From the NCBI GenBank assembly GCA_026393835.1, contig JAPKZK010000092.1, positions 1 to 33,318 on the forward strand: a DNA stretch of 33,318 nucleotides, written 5' to 3'. The notes beneath the pieces were generated by a model, which ran no database searches, was not told where the DNA came from, and saw only the letters and a list, made by a program, of their open reading frames with translations. Position numbers and translations under genes: made by a program. Within the stretch, counting starts at the first letter, position 1; each line of letters opens with the position of its first letter. Source of the stretch: Candidatus Aminicenantota bacterium. Its GTDB lineage: Bacteria > Acidobacteriota > Aminicenantia > UBA2199. Positions 7,647 through 15,528 of this stretch are shown here, one piece after another.

Positions 7647-8567
7647 TCAGCCTTCGTCCAGGTAAATTTTATAAGCCTCGTCGACGGGTTTGTCGTAGAT
7701 AGTGATAGCCGTGATGGCGTTGCACATCCTGATGGCTTCTGCAAGGGATTTCTGGTGAATATTCCGGCCCGTGGCGTTGCCGGATGCGCCGGCAATGGAA
7801 ATCTGGTCGTGTAAGCTCTGTAAGAAGGCTTTGGGATCGGTGCTGGAACCGCCGGCGCAGATCACTTTGGTTTTTCCTGCAGCCAGGACGGCTTGTTTTA
7901 AAATTTCAGCGGACTTCATTCCTTCTTTTTTGGGGGCGTTGACCTTGACAAAATCCGTGCCCAGGCAGGCGGCGACGCCGGTAGCGCCGGCAATCAGGTT
8001 CGGGTCTTTTTCATCCGTTACGGCGGCGCCCCTGGGATAAATCCACAGTACGGTCACCAAGCCGTGTTGATGGGCCTTGTAAACCGCCTGGGCCGCTTCC
8101 CGCAGCATGATATGTTCGAACTTGCTACCCAGGTAAATCGTATACCCCACGGCTAAAATATTCAGGCCTGAATTGTTCTTGAATTCCACTACCTGCTCCA
8201 CATCCACCAGTTGACCGGACCGGGGATCTTCCTGTGCGGTTTTTACCAGGTTGGTCTTTGAATTTAATTTCACCAGGTAGGGAATATCGGGATAATCCCT
8301 GCCGAACATTGAAATCAAACCCATCTGGCCGGCAAATACCCCGATTTCCGCGGCGTTGGCAATCTTAAAAAGATGTTCCGGCTCATGGTCATCTTCGTGT
8401 ATGCCTTGACCGTAGAAATCTTCGTTTAAATGCTCGATCTTTTGATCTCCGGCAAAAAGCATCAGGCGACCGGAGCCGAGGGTAATCTCATCGTAATTGT
8501 TCAGATACTCATTAATACTCCCGTTCGGGACATCCGCGGGGACATATATGGTTTCGGTTTCTTCCAT
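7647..8567 (-). CDS. Class I fructose-bisphosphate aldolase (archaeal/DhnA type)
   Basis: A Schiff-base TIM-barrel aldolase of the DhnA/FbaB family that interconverts fructose-1,6-bisphosphate with DHAP and glyceraldehyde-3-phosphate. The 306-residue protein shows GDQKIEH (about 40-46), a WIYPRG strand, the probable Schiff-base lysine in TDFVKVN (Lys208) and the phosphate-binding CAGGSST and ASGNATGRN loops. The start ATG 8567 is preceded by AGGAGG at good spacing. A longer frame opens upstream but would lie over the promoter. The substrate could be another phosphorylated sugar, as in 2-amino-3,7-dideoxy-heptulosonate synthases of this superfamily, but overall length and sequence favour the glycolytic enzyme. 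Confidence 0.88.
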   Translation of the reverse strand: MEETETIYVPADVPNGSINEYLNNYDEITLGSGRLMLFAGDQKIEHLNEDFYGQGIHEDDHEPEHLFKIANAAEIGVFAGQMGLISMFGRDYPDIPYLVKLNSKTNLVKTAQEDPRSGQLVDVEQVVEFKNNSGLNILAVGYTIYLGSKFEHIMLREAAQAVYKAHQHGLVTVLWIYPRGAAVTDEKDPNLIAGATGVAACLGTDFVKVNAPKKEGMKSAEILKQAVLAAGKTKVICAGGSSTDPKAFLQSLHDQISIAGASGNATGRNIHQKSLAEAIRMCNAITAITIYDKPVDEAYKIYLDEG

Positions 8568-8583
8568 TAAGTTACCTCCTAAA

Positions 8584-8648
8584 CCGGCAACGCCGGGAAT
8601 TCTAAATATGCAATGATTAATTATAACAAAAAAGCCTCCCCTGGTCAA
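8584..8648 (-). promoter_or_regulatory. Promoter and leader hairpin of the aldolase gene
   Basis: On the minus strand TTGACC (8648-8643), a 17-bp spacer and TATAAT (8625-8620) with a TG extension make a near-consensus sigma-70 promoter. The leader holds a small stem-loop (CCGGC-AAC-GCCGG, 8584-8596) just before the AGGAGG ribosome binding site. This position could affect initiation. Confidence 0.75.
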
Positions 8649-8682
8649 GGACAGGGAGAAAAGAGGTAGAGTGCGTTATGGT

Positions 8683-8731
8683 AAAAGGTTAAGGGCGAGG
8701 TTGAGGGGATTGGCCTCAACCTCAACCTTTT
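8683..8731. terminator. Stem-loop terminator region between the aldolase and FadL-type genes
   Basis: GAGGTTGAGG (8697-8706) pairs with CCTCAACCTC (8714-8723), and AAAAGGTT (8683-8690) pairs with AACCTTTT (8724-8731) outside it. It lies just after the stop of the minus-strand outer-membrane gene. The U-run on that strand is short, so termination strength is uncertain. Confidence 0.55.
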
Positions 8732-8747
8732 AACCTTTTAACATTTT

Positions 8748-9983
8748 TTACAGACGAATGGTGAGTGCGATATTGGGGACAAAAATTTTCACCCCGTAAG
8801 TACCGGGCATACCGTCGCCTGCTTCCGCGAAACTCACTGTTACATCTTTGCCCATACCGTATTCAACGGCCACATCGAGGGAGATGTTCCCGGCTTTATA
8901 ACCGAAACCGAAAGTGACCCAATTATAGGCGTGTTCAGGGAGTAAAATGGAATGGGTGTCGATAGGTGATACGATGGGATCCGTATAGAACCCGCCCCGT
9001 AAGGCAAATGCGCTGGATACCCAATATTCCAATCCAAAACGCAATTGGACCGCATCTTTCCACCTTAACTGCAGGTCCGCGTCAGCTTCAAAAAACTGTT
9101 TCCAACCGGCGTTGGTATAGGCAACGGGGATATTTTTGACTTTTTTCCAGTTGGTATACTGGACATCCGCCGTAATGGTCAATTCCTCCGTCGGTCTAAC
9201 ACAGAGTCCGGCGCCGAGCCACATGGGCAAAGTCGCTTTCCTTTCTGCGTCGTCCGTGGTGGGCAGCCCAACGAGTCCTGCGCCGGACATAGTGGCGTCG
9301 CCGCTGAGTGTAGCCTTGACAGGGGTTTTAAAACTTACCCCGAAGCTGATTTGGTCGCTGGGTTTGAATAACATTCCGAAAGTCGCACCAACGGCCAATC
9401 CTTTCAGGTCTTCGTCGTATTGTCCCAGCCCCGGCCGTTTCAATTTCAGCATTCCGTAATCGATGTTTAAAACAGCGCCCAGGGAGAATTGCTCATTCAA
9501 TTTTATGGCGATCGCAGGTGAAAAAGCAAACACGCCAAAGAAGCTCTCCCATTGGAAAGCGGCGCCCTGTGTGAGGGCTGCCAGGTCCGCGCCATTCCAT
9601 TTTGCGCCCAACCCTGAGGGTACGTGAGCGTAAACTCCTACCACGATGTCCGATGAAAGGGGTTTGAAGAAACCGATGCCGCCGGAAGGGTACATCTTGT
9701 TCGCAGTCTTGGCATCGATTGTTACCTGTGGTAATTGTAATTGATACGTGCCCTTGGGAATGACGTCGGTCCCAAAGAACGCTAACTGGGTCTCTTTCAT
9801 CTGGGTTAAACCCGCGGGATTCCAGAATATGGCGCTGTAATCGTCCGCAAGTCCAACAAAAGCGCCTCCCATGGCAATGGCTTTGGACCCGTTTCCATTC
9901 AAGTTAAGACCGTTGGGATAAAGTCCACAAGTCATTGTCACGGCTAAGACCATAATTCCTAAACATTTTGATAGACGTTTCAT
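8748..9983 (-). CDS. FadL/OMPP1/TodX-family outer-membrane transport protein
   Basis: A 411-residue beta-barrel protein of the family that carries hydrophobic compounds across the outer membrane. A signal peptide covers about residues 1-20. The mature N-terminus shows the family motif NGNGSKAIAMGGAFVGLADD followed by IFWNPAGLTQM, which forms the N-terminal hatch. The rest alternates amphipathic strands and ends in a short hydrophobic C-terminal strand (IALTIRL). The true substrate is unknown; long-chain fatty acids and aromatic hydrocarbons are typical of the family. The ATG is preceded by AGGAGG and a good promoter. Its presence shows that the cell has an outer membrane. Confidence 0.88.
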   Translation of the reverse strand: MKRLSKCLGIMVLAVTMTCGLYPNGLNLNGNGSKAIAMGGAFVGLADDYSAIFWNPAGLTQMKETQLAFFGTDVIPKGTYQLQLPQVTIDAKTANKMYPSGGIGFFKPLSSDIVVGVYAHVPSGLGAKWNGADLAALTQGAAFQWESFFGVFAFSPAIAIKLNEQFSLGAVLNIDYGMLKLKRPGLGQYDEDLKGLAVGATFGMLFKPSDQISFGVSFKTPVKATLSGDATMSGAGLVGLPTTDDAERKATLPMWLGAGLCVRPTEELTITADVQYTNWKKVKNIPVAYTNAGWKQFFEADADLQLRWKDAVQLRFGLEYWVSSAFALRGGFYTDPIVSPIDTHSILLPEHAYNWVTFGFGYKAGNISLDVAVEYGMGKDVTVSFAEAGDGMPGTYGVKIFVPNIALTIRL

Positions 9984-10013
9984 TCTACCTCCTTTTAGCT
10001 TAGTGAAAGTAGA

Positions 10014-10042
10014 AGTATAAACAAAAAAAAAAAAAAATTCAA
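10014..10042 (-). promoter_or_regulatory. Promoter of the FadL-type gene with an A/T-tract spacer
   Basis: On the minus strand TTGAAT (10042-10037) and TATACT (10019-10014) are separated by exactly 17 bp, most of it an uninterrupted T-tract. The homopolymer spacer is prone to length change, which would alter promoter strength (see findings). Confidence 0.7.
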
Positions 10043-10083
10043 TAAAAAAAAAGAATTTTCCTGGGCAATCCCTATTTTACCGA

Positions 10084-10112
10084 TTGACAAAATAATAAAT
10101 TTTCTGTATTAA
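10084..10112 (+). promoter_or_regulatory. Promoter of the DUF4388/J-domain gene
   Basis: TTGACA (10084-10089) and TATTAA (10107-10112) are 17 bp apart. The ATG follows 10 bases later without a Shine-Dalgarno, so the transcript would have at most a few leader bases. Confidence 0.65.
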
Positions 10113-10122
10113 TGATACTACA

Positions 10123-11574
10123 ATGGCCAATGCAATTAATAAATACCCGGTGCCGCTGATATTTAAAAAAATTTTTAAGGACAATATGAGCGGCGAATTG
10201 TTAGTAACAGGCGAAGGATTTCGCAAAGAACTCTTCTTTGTTAAAGGGGACCTGGTTTTTGCTTGCACTTCCATGGCCCAGGAACGTCTGGGGGACATTT
10301 TGCTGGCTGCCGGTAAAATAACCGCCGCCGAGTTTACCAAGCTGACCAAAATCAAAGCAAACTCCAGCCGTAAAGTTGGGGAAATCCTGGCGGACATTAC
10401 TAATTTGAGTTCCCATGATATCTATTATGCCCTCCTGTACCAGGTGAAGACCATTGCTATATCGATGTTTGGGTTGGGAGAAGGGGAATGGAAATTCACC
10501 GGCAAAATCCCGGTAATCCCGGGCAACCAGAATTTTAAAATTAAATTGCCCTCTATCATTACCGAAGGCGTGGATAAAATAGAAAAGATCTCTTATTTCA
10601 AAGAGAGGTTTTTGTACCGGGCCCCGGTAGCCGCACCTTTGCCCGAGACCACGGCCAGGTTCCTTTCGTCCGACGATATCAAGTTCTATATGAAATTAAC
10701 GAATTTTTCCAATACCCCCATTGCCCGGATTGTTTCTAGCCTCATCGTACCGGAAACATTTTTCTGGAAAAAGGTAATCCTCCTTTATCTTTTAAATGTG
10801 ATGGATTTTGTAGAGTATACGGTGGATAAGGACCAGAACAAAAATATCGAAGAGATCAACGAATTGTATGAACGAATTAAAGCCCACAAGGTCGATTATT
10901 ACAACTTATTCGGCGTAAAAGATTCGGCCCCCATCAGTGAAATAAAAGAGTCTTATTTAAGCTTTTCGAAAAAATACCACCCTGACCGGATACAGGTGGC
11001 CCCGGACTCGACGGTCAAGAAAAAGGCCACCGAGGTTTTTGCCGAGATAAACAGGGCCTTCGAGGTGTTAAGCCATGCTGAAAAGAAGAGAGAATATGAT
11101 CAGGGCGGGCATAAGGATAAAGAAAATTTGCAGGAAGCGTTTCTCCCCGGCCATGAGGGCAAAAGGGCCAGGGAATTGTATTTAAGAGCGAATGCCCTTT
11201 ACAAACTGAAGCAGTACTGGAAAGCGGCGTCGATGCTGGAAGAAGCTGTGACGCTGGATGGAACGAAAGCTTCTTACTTTTTATTACTGGGGTTGTGCCA
11301 GGCCAAATCCACGGAATCGCAAAAGTTGGCTGAGAAAAATTTTAAAATAGCCGCGGATATGGAACCCTGGAATGCGGACCCGGTGTTTGCCCTGGGAGAA
11401 TTGTACCGTTCCGGGAATTTCTTGAAAAAGGCCGACTCCCAATTTAAAAAAGCCCTGGAATTAAATATGGAACATACCCTGGCGGGTAAAGCGATTAAAG
11501 AGCTTGAATTGCTTTACGCCCCAAAGAAAAAGCCGGTGTTTTCAATGTTCAGTCAAAAAAAATCCGGCGCCTGA
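10123..11574 (+). CDS. DUF4388 (PATAN-like) - J-domain - TPR protein
   Basis: A 483-residue soluble protein with three parts. Residues about 1-165 resemble DUF4388/PATAN-type domains of signalling proteins (SGELLVTGEGFRKELFFVKGDLVFA, shown here only in part: SGELLV, FFVKGDLVFA). A J-domain follows from about 257, with YYNLFGV and the essential HPD at 286-288, so it should stimulate a DnaK ATPase. After about residue 345 there are TPR-like helices (ALYKLKQYWKAASMLEEAV, AADMEPWNADPVFALGEL). DnaJ's Gly/Phe and zinc-finger regions are absent, so this is a specialised co-chaperone or regulator rather than DnaJ. The start has a promoter immediately upstream and no ribosome binding site. It is convergent with hsdR, 10 bp away. 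Confidence 0.85.
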   Translation: MANAINKYPVPLIFKKIFKDNMSGELLVTGEGFRKELFFVKGDLVFACTSMAQERLGDILLAAGKITAAEFTKLTKIKANSSRKVGEILADITNLSSHDIYYALLYQVKTIAISMFGLGEGEWKFTGKIPVIPGNQNFKIKLPSIITEGVDKIEKISYFKERFLYRAPVAAPLPETTARFLSSDDIKFYMKLTNFSNTPIARIVSSLIVPETFFWKKVILLYLLNVMDFVEYTVDKDQNKNIEEINELYERIKAHKVDYYNLFGVKDSAPISEIKESYLSFSKKYHPDRIQVAPDSTVKKKATEVFAEINRAFEVLSHAEKKREYDQGGHKDKENLQEAFLPGHEGKRARELYLRANALYKLKQYWKAASMLEEAVTLDGTKASYFLLLGLCQAKSTESQKLAEKNFKIAADMEPWNADPVFALGELYRSGNFLKKADSQFKKALELNMEHTLAGKAIKELELLYAPKKKPVFSMFSQKKSGA

Positions 11575-11584
11575 TCTGTCCCCT

Positions 11585-14500
11585 TTATTCTTTGTTTGCA
11601 CGAACTCCCCGGTAAATCTCCTTTGCCAGTATTTGAAATATGACTTTTTGGAACTCCGTATCATCCATATACCGGGTGACAATACCGTCGTTTTCTACTA
11701 TTCGCTGCATCATGAATTTCTGGATGAATTGCCGGATTCCTAATTCAAACTTGTCCAGCGTATTGGCTTTTGCGGTTTGTATGATTCGATCGTCCTTGCA
11801 GGCTTTCTCTTTGATCTGCTGGAAAAACAACCGGTCCTCTTCGGAAAAATCCGTGCCGAATCGTTCATTTAGGGTCCGGATGATTTCTGAAAGGGGTTTA
11901 TCTTCTTCTTTGGCCTCGCCGGTTCCAACCGCTGTCGGGCTTTTTACGCCGTAGGGCTCGCCGCCTTCCATTACCATTGAGACTGTCGATTCTTTTTCAA
12001 CCCTGTAGTAGAAAAGCGTAACATCATTTTCCGGGTGGGGATTAACCCAGTCATCGCCGATTTGAAGGTGGCGAATGAGATATCGTCCAAAACCGTAGAG
12101 CATCTCATGTGTTTTATCGGTATAGGGTATAACCTGGCTGATAAACGAATAAAACCTTACATAAGCGGTCATTTTATCGTAAAACGCGGTTTTGTCTTGC
12201 TCATCCAACGCCTTGAACCTGTCTACGGAAGGTTGTATGTGTTTTTCCATCCGGCCATGGTCCGATGGGTTTTGTTTGTGGGCGGGGGTATAGTAAACCC
12301 GGCAAAAAGCCGCGACTTCAGACCACTCGTACACATGCATGCCGTCCAATTCATGCGCAAGTTCTTCAAGATGATATGGGTCGGATGGTTCTTGTAGGGT
12401 GGTGGCGTGGTAATAGGGTTTGAATGCCGTATAAATGTCTTCGGTATCATTGACGAAATCCAGGATAAAGGGCGGTTCTTTGCCGGCATAGGTGCGATTT
12501 AAACGGGATAATGTTTGCACGGCCTGGACGCCGTCGAGCCGTTTATCTACATACATGGCGCATAATAGGGGCTGGTCATACCCGGTTTGGTACTTGTCGG
12601 CAACCAGCAGCACCTGGTAATCGGGGGAAGCGAATTTTCCCGGCAACTGGGTTTCTGATATTTGTTTGCCGGTAACGATATCGATATTCATGGACGGCTC
12701 GGTGTATTCGACGCCGGTATCCGGGTCCACAACGGTTCCACTGAACGCCGCCAGCGGACGAATGTCGGTATACTTGTTTTCCGCGATATATTTTTGGAAG
12801 GACAACATATAACGCACGGCATGGAGACGGGAACCGGTCACTACCATGGCCTTGGCCATGCCCCCTAATTTTTGTTCGACATGTCGGCGAAAGTGCTCGA
12901 TGATGATTTCGGTTTTCTGTTCGATGTTGTGCGGATGAAGCGTCATGAACCTGGATAGTTTTTTTTTGGCCTGTTTTTCAGGCATAAGGGGGTCGTCTTC
13001 CACGGCTTTCACTAATTTGTAATAGGTTTTGTAGGTGGTGTAGTGCTGGAGTACATCCAGGATAAAACCTTCCTGGATGGCCTGTTTCATGGAATAGGTG
13101 TGAAAGGCTTCGTGTTTCCCTGATGGGCCGATGCGTCCGAAGAGTTCGAGGGTTTTGCCTTTGGGAGTGGAGGTAAAGGCAAAGAAGGCGAGGTTTTTTT
13201 GTTTGCCGCGCGATTCCATGACTTTATTGAGATTGTCTTCCCAATCCGGTTCGGCTTCTTCGCTGCCTTGTTCCATACCGGCGCCCAGGATGCCTTTGAG
13301 TTCCCGCGCCAGTTCGCCGGTTTGGCTGGAATGGGCTTCGTCTACAATGATAGCATAGCGGCGCGCGGCGATTTTTTCTTGCCATTCCCCGGCTTTGGCG
13401 AGGGCGGCTTCGCCGGGCGCGTCGACATCGCCGGCCCCGGCAATATGTAGGAGTCCGTGTAATATAAAGGGAAACTTCTGTAAGGTGGTGACGATTATTT
13501 TAGTGCCGTCCACCAGGGCTTCGGCAAGCTGGCGTGAGTTTTGGTCGATGGCTTTGACTACTCCCCGCGTACGGTCGATTTGATAAACGGCTTTCTGGAG
13601 TTGGTCATCCAGGACGCGGCGATCGGTTATGACGATAACGCAATCGAATACTTTTTCATCCTGTGTTGTATGAAGGCTGGACAGCCGGTGCGCCAGCCAG
13701 GAGATAGTTTTGGTTTTCCCGCTGCCGGCGGAATGTTGAATGAGGTAGTTGCTGCCGGTTTTTTCACTGCGCGCGGCGTGGGTGAGTTTGCGCACGGCGT
13801 CCAATTGGTGAAAGCGGGGAAAGATCATGTCATTTTTTTTATCCAGGAAAACAAAACTGCCCACGATATCCAGGAAGCTGTCCCATTGTAGAATTTCTTC
13901 CCAGAAATAGCCGGTGCGATGGCCTGAAGGATGTTGGGGGTTCCCTTTGCCGCAATCGATTTCCCCGGGGTGGCTGCCTCGGTTAAAGGGTAAGAATATG
14001 GTTTTTTCGCGGTCCAGCCGGGTGGTCATATAGATTTCATTGGGGTCCACGGCAAAATAAACCACGGCGCCTTTTTTGAATTGGAACAGGGGGGCGCGTG
14101 GGTCGCGGTGGGTTTTGTATTGTTCCACCGCATGGCGCCAGGTTTGGCCCGAAGCGGGGTTTTTTAGTTCGACGGTGGCAATGGGGATGCCGTTCATGGA
14201 GAGCAGCATATCCACGGTGGAATTATCCGAAAGGTGGCAGGCCGCCTGGCGGGTGACGTGCAGGGTGTTTTTATGGTACAGGTCAAGGGTTTCATTAACA
14301 AGGCCGTGGGCGGGTTTAAAAAAGGCCAGTTGGAAGGTTTTGCCATAGAATTTGAAGCCGCGGCGGAGGATATGGAGGGGGCCTTTGAGGTTGCGTTCTT
14401 TAACCAGGGTTTCGATCAATTTAGCGGGCAGTTCCGGTCCCAGGAGTTTTTCCATTTGTGCCCAGAGGGTGGGTTGGGTGTCTTTAATGAAGGCCGTAAC

Positions 14501-14620
14501 ATATTGGGGGAAAAGGGCATTTTGTTTGTCCCAGGACTTATTAGACCCGGCGATCCAGCCGTTTGCGGCCATGGTTTCTTGAATATAAGCTTCAAAGGCT
14601 TTCTCGGTTGTCGCTTTCAT
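11585..14620 (-). CDS. hsdR: Type I restriction enzyme, nuclease/translocase subunit HsdR
   Basis: The motor and nuclease subunit of a type I restriction-modification complex; it translocates DNA using ATP and cleaves far from the site. The 1011-residue protein is full length. The N-terminal PD-(D/E)xK nuclease is visible as Asp137 with ELK at Glu151/Lys153. The SF2 helicase core has the Walker A AGSGKT (298-303), the DEAH box (427-430) and FAFTSTPKGKTLELFG. A helical C-terminus would contact the HsdM/HsdS core. The ATG has GAGGA four bases upstream. The gene is separated from hsdS by a toxin-antitoxin pair, so hsdR expression may depend on read-through from there or on a weak promoter in the A/T-rich 14621-14744 gap. 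Confidence 0.95.
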   Translation of the reverse strand: MKATTEKAFEAYIQETMAANGWIAGSNKSWDKQNALFPQYVTAFIKDTQPTLWAQMEKLLGPELPAKLIETLVKERNLKGPLHILRRGFKFYGKTFQLAFFKPAHGLVNETLDLYHKNTLHVTRQAACHLSDNSTVDMLLSMNGIPIATVELKNPASGQTWRHAVEQYKTHRDPRAPLFQFKKGAVVYFAVDPNEIYMTTRLDREKTIFLPFNRGSHPGEIDCGKGNPQHPSGHRTGYFWEEILQWDSFLDIVGSFVFLDKKNDMIFPRFHQLDAVRKLTHAARSEKTGSNYLIQHSAGSGKTKTISWLAHRLSSLHTTQDEKVFDCVIVITDRRVLDDQLQKAVYQIDRTRGVVKAIDQNSRQLAEALVDGTKIIVTTLQKFPFILHGLLHIAGAGDVDAPGEAALAKAGEWQEKIAARRYAIIVDEAHSSQTGELARELKGILGAGMEQGSEEAEPDWEDNLNKVMESRGKQKNLAFFAFTSTPKGKTLELFGRIGPSGKHEAFHTYSMKQAIQEGFILDVLQHYTTYKTYYKLVKAVEDDPLMPEKQAKKKLSRFMTLHPHNIEQKTEIIIEHFRRHVEQKLGGMAKAMVVTGSRLHAVRYMLSFQKYIAENKYTDIRPLAAFSGTVVDPDTGVEYTEPSMNIDIVTGKQISETQLPGKFASPDYQVLLVADKYQTGYDQPLLCAMYVDKRLDGVQAVQTLSRLNRTYAGKEPPFILDFVNDTEDIYTAFKPYYHATTLQEPSDPYHLEELAHELDGMHVYEWSEVAAFCRVYYTPAHKQNPSDHGRMEKHIQPSVDRFKALDEQDKTAFYDKMTAYVRFYSFISQVIPYTDKTHEMLYGFGRYLIRHLQIGDDWVNPHPENDVTLFYYRVEKESTVSMVMEGGEPYGVKSPTAVGTGEAKEEDKPLSEIIRTLNERFGTDFSEEDRLFFQQIKEKACKDDRIIQTAKANTLDKFELGIRQFIQKFMMQRIVENDGIVTRYMDDTEFQKVIFQILAKEIYRGVRANKE

Positions 14621-14744
14621 TTATTCCTCGTGTCTCATAAGTTCTCATAAATATTGATAACTGAAAAACCATTCATATCGGCGCTATACGCCAAGTAAGT
14701 TCTAATAAATACAAATAAATTATTAATAAATTTTTTTCCTCGAT

Positions 14745-15170
14745 CTATCGAGCTATTAAAGAATCGATCTCACAAATAACCTCAGGTAGATTGGGTTGAT
14801 TAAAACTCATATTCGGTGCAGGGACACGGTTACGATTCAAATTTGGCAAAATATGTTTATGATGAGGATAAGAACTTTCAAGAACAGGGTCGCCGGGATG
14901 TGGTTGGCAGTCATACCTGCTCAATAACTCTTCTCCTTCCCAGATTTCGTAACCATACCAATCAATAAGAATGGGTGAACAATGAAATAATAACCGTTCA
15001 CGTACCACCAGGCGGTAACCGCAATCAAAATATATTTCACCTGAAACACGGGCCAATGATGCCCCACGGCGTATTAAAGAAACGCTTGAATGATTTATGG
15101 ATGGGAAATTTTCCTCAAGGGTATACAGGAATAATTCGTAAGTTTCAATGGAATGGAAAGGCTGTTTCAT
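14745..15170 (-). CDS. DUF6516/TumE-like toxin candidate
   Basis: A 141-residue protein with the features I associate with DUF6516, a family annotated as the toxin component of TumE-like toxin-antitoxin systems. There is an N-terminal helix, a beta core (YRLVVRERLLFHCSPILID, YGYEIW), then YDCQPHPGDP, PHHKHILPN and the C-terminal PNLPEVICEID helix. The conserved histidines and aspartates in the HP-DP and HHKH segments are candidate active-site residues. The start ATG overlaps the stop of the upstream antitoxin-like gene (ATGA). Enzymatic activity is not established from the sequence; the toxin call rests on family and pairing. Confidence 0.75.
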   Translation of the reverse strand: MKQPFHSIETYELFLYTLEENFPSINHSSVSLIRRGASLARVSGEIYFDCGYRLVVRERLLFHCSPILIDWYGYEIWEGEELLSRYDCQPHPGDPVLESSYPHHKHILPNLNRNRVPAPNMSFNQPNLPEVICEIDSLIAR

Positions 15171-15436
15171 GCGGTTTTATGGATTAAACCGGTTAAACTT
15201 GGCGCATTTCGTTGTAGTTTTTGAATCTCATTTCGGTAATCCGCAAGTCGAGCCAACCAGGTTCGATAAACGCTTGCCCACTCTCCAAAATCCAACGACC
15301 ATTTGTCATCATCCGGCTCTTCGCCGCTAATGTAGGCGGCATTAAAGGTTTCCGAACGAATACCGTACTTTCGCTCAAAACCCAATAATTCTTCTTCCAG
15401 GGCATGTATGTCTGCCAAAATATCATGTAAAGTCAT
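15167..15436 (-). CDS. Antitoxin candidate of the DUF6516 pair
   Basis: An 89-residue acidic helical protein beginning MTLHDILADIHALEEELLGF, with a conserved-looking middle (YISGEEPDDD, LDFGEWASVYRTWLARL). Proteins of this type occur directly upstream of DUF6516 genes, in my recollection, and act as the presumed antitoxin. The start is ATG 15436, with GAGAGG upstream, rather than the earlier in-frame ATG at 15466, because an extended -10 box (15455-15460) lies between them. The gene ends in a 4-bp overlap with the toxin gene. No DNA-binding domain is obvious. Confidence 0.72.
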   Translation of the reverse strand: MTLHDILADIHALEEELLGFERKYGIRSETFNAAYISGEEPDDDKWSLDFGEWASVYRTWLARLADYRNEIQKLQRNAPSLTGLIHKTA

Positions 15437-15454
15437 TGGGACACCTCTCATGTA

Positions 15455-15460
15455 ATTATA
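15455..15460 (-). promoter_or_regulatory. -10 box of the toxin-antitoxin pair
   Basis: On the minus strand TGT-TATAAT is an extended -10 placed about 18 nt before the ATG at 15436. No good -35 is present. It gives the pair its own promoter inside the hsd locus. Confidence 0.55.
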
Positions 15461-15528
15461 ACACATTTTTCCTCAAAATAGCTCCTTTAAAGAGATTTTT
15501 TATTTACCCGCGCAGTGAATAGGTCCAT

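Noticed and set aside
11640..14650. Many plus-strand open frames opposite hsdR
   Set aside because: They mirror the codon structure of hsdR, have no ribosome binding sites and no recognisable domains.
14739..14752. Palindrome CTCGATCTATCGAG as a terminator between the toxin gene and hsdR
   Set aside because: It overlaps the end of the toxin gene and is followed on the minus strand by an A-run, not a U-run.
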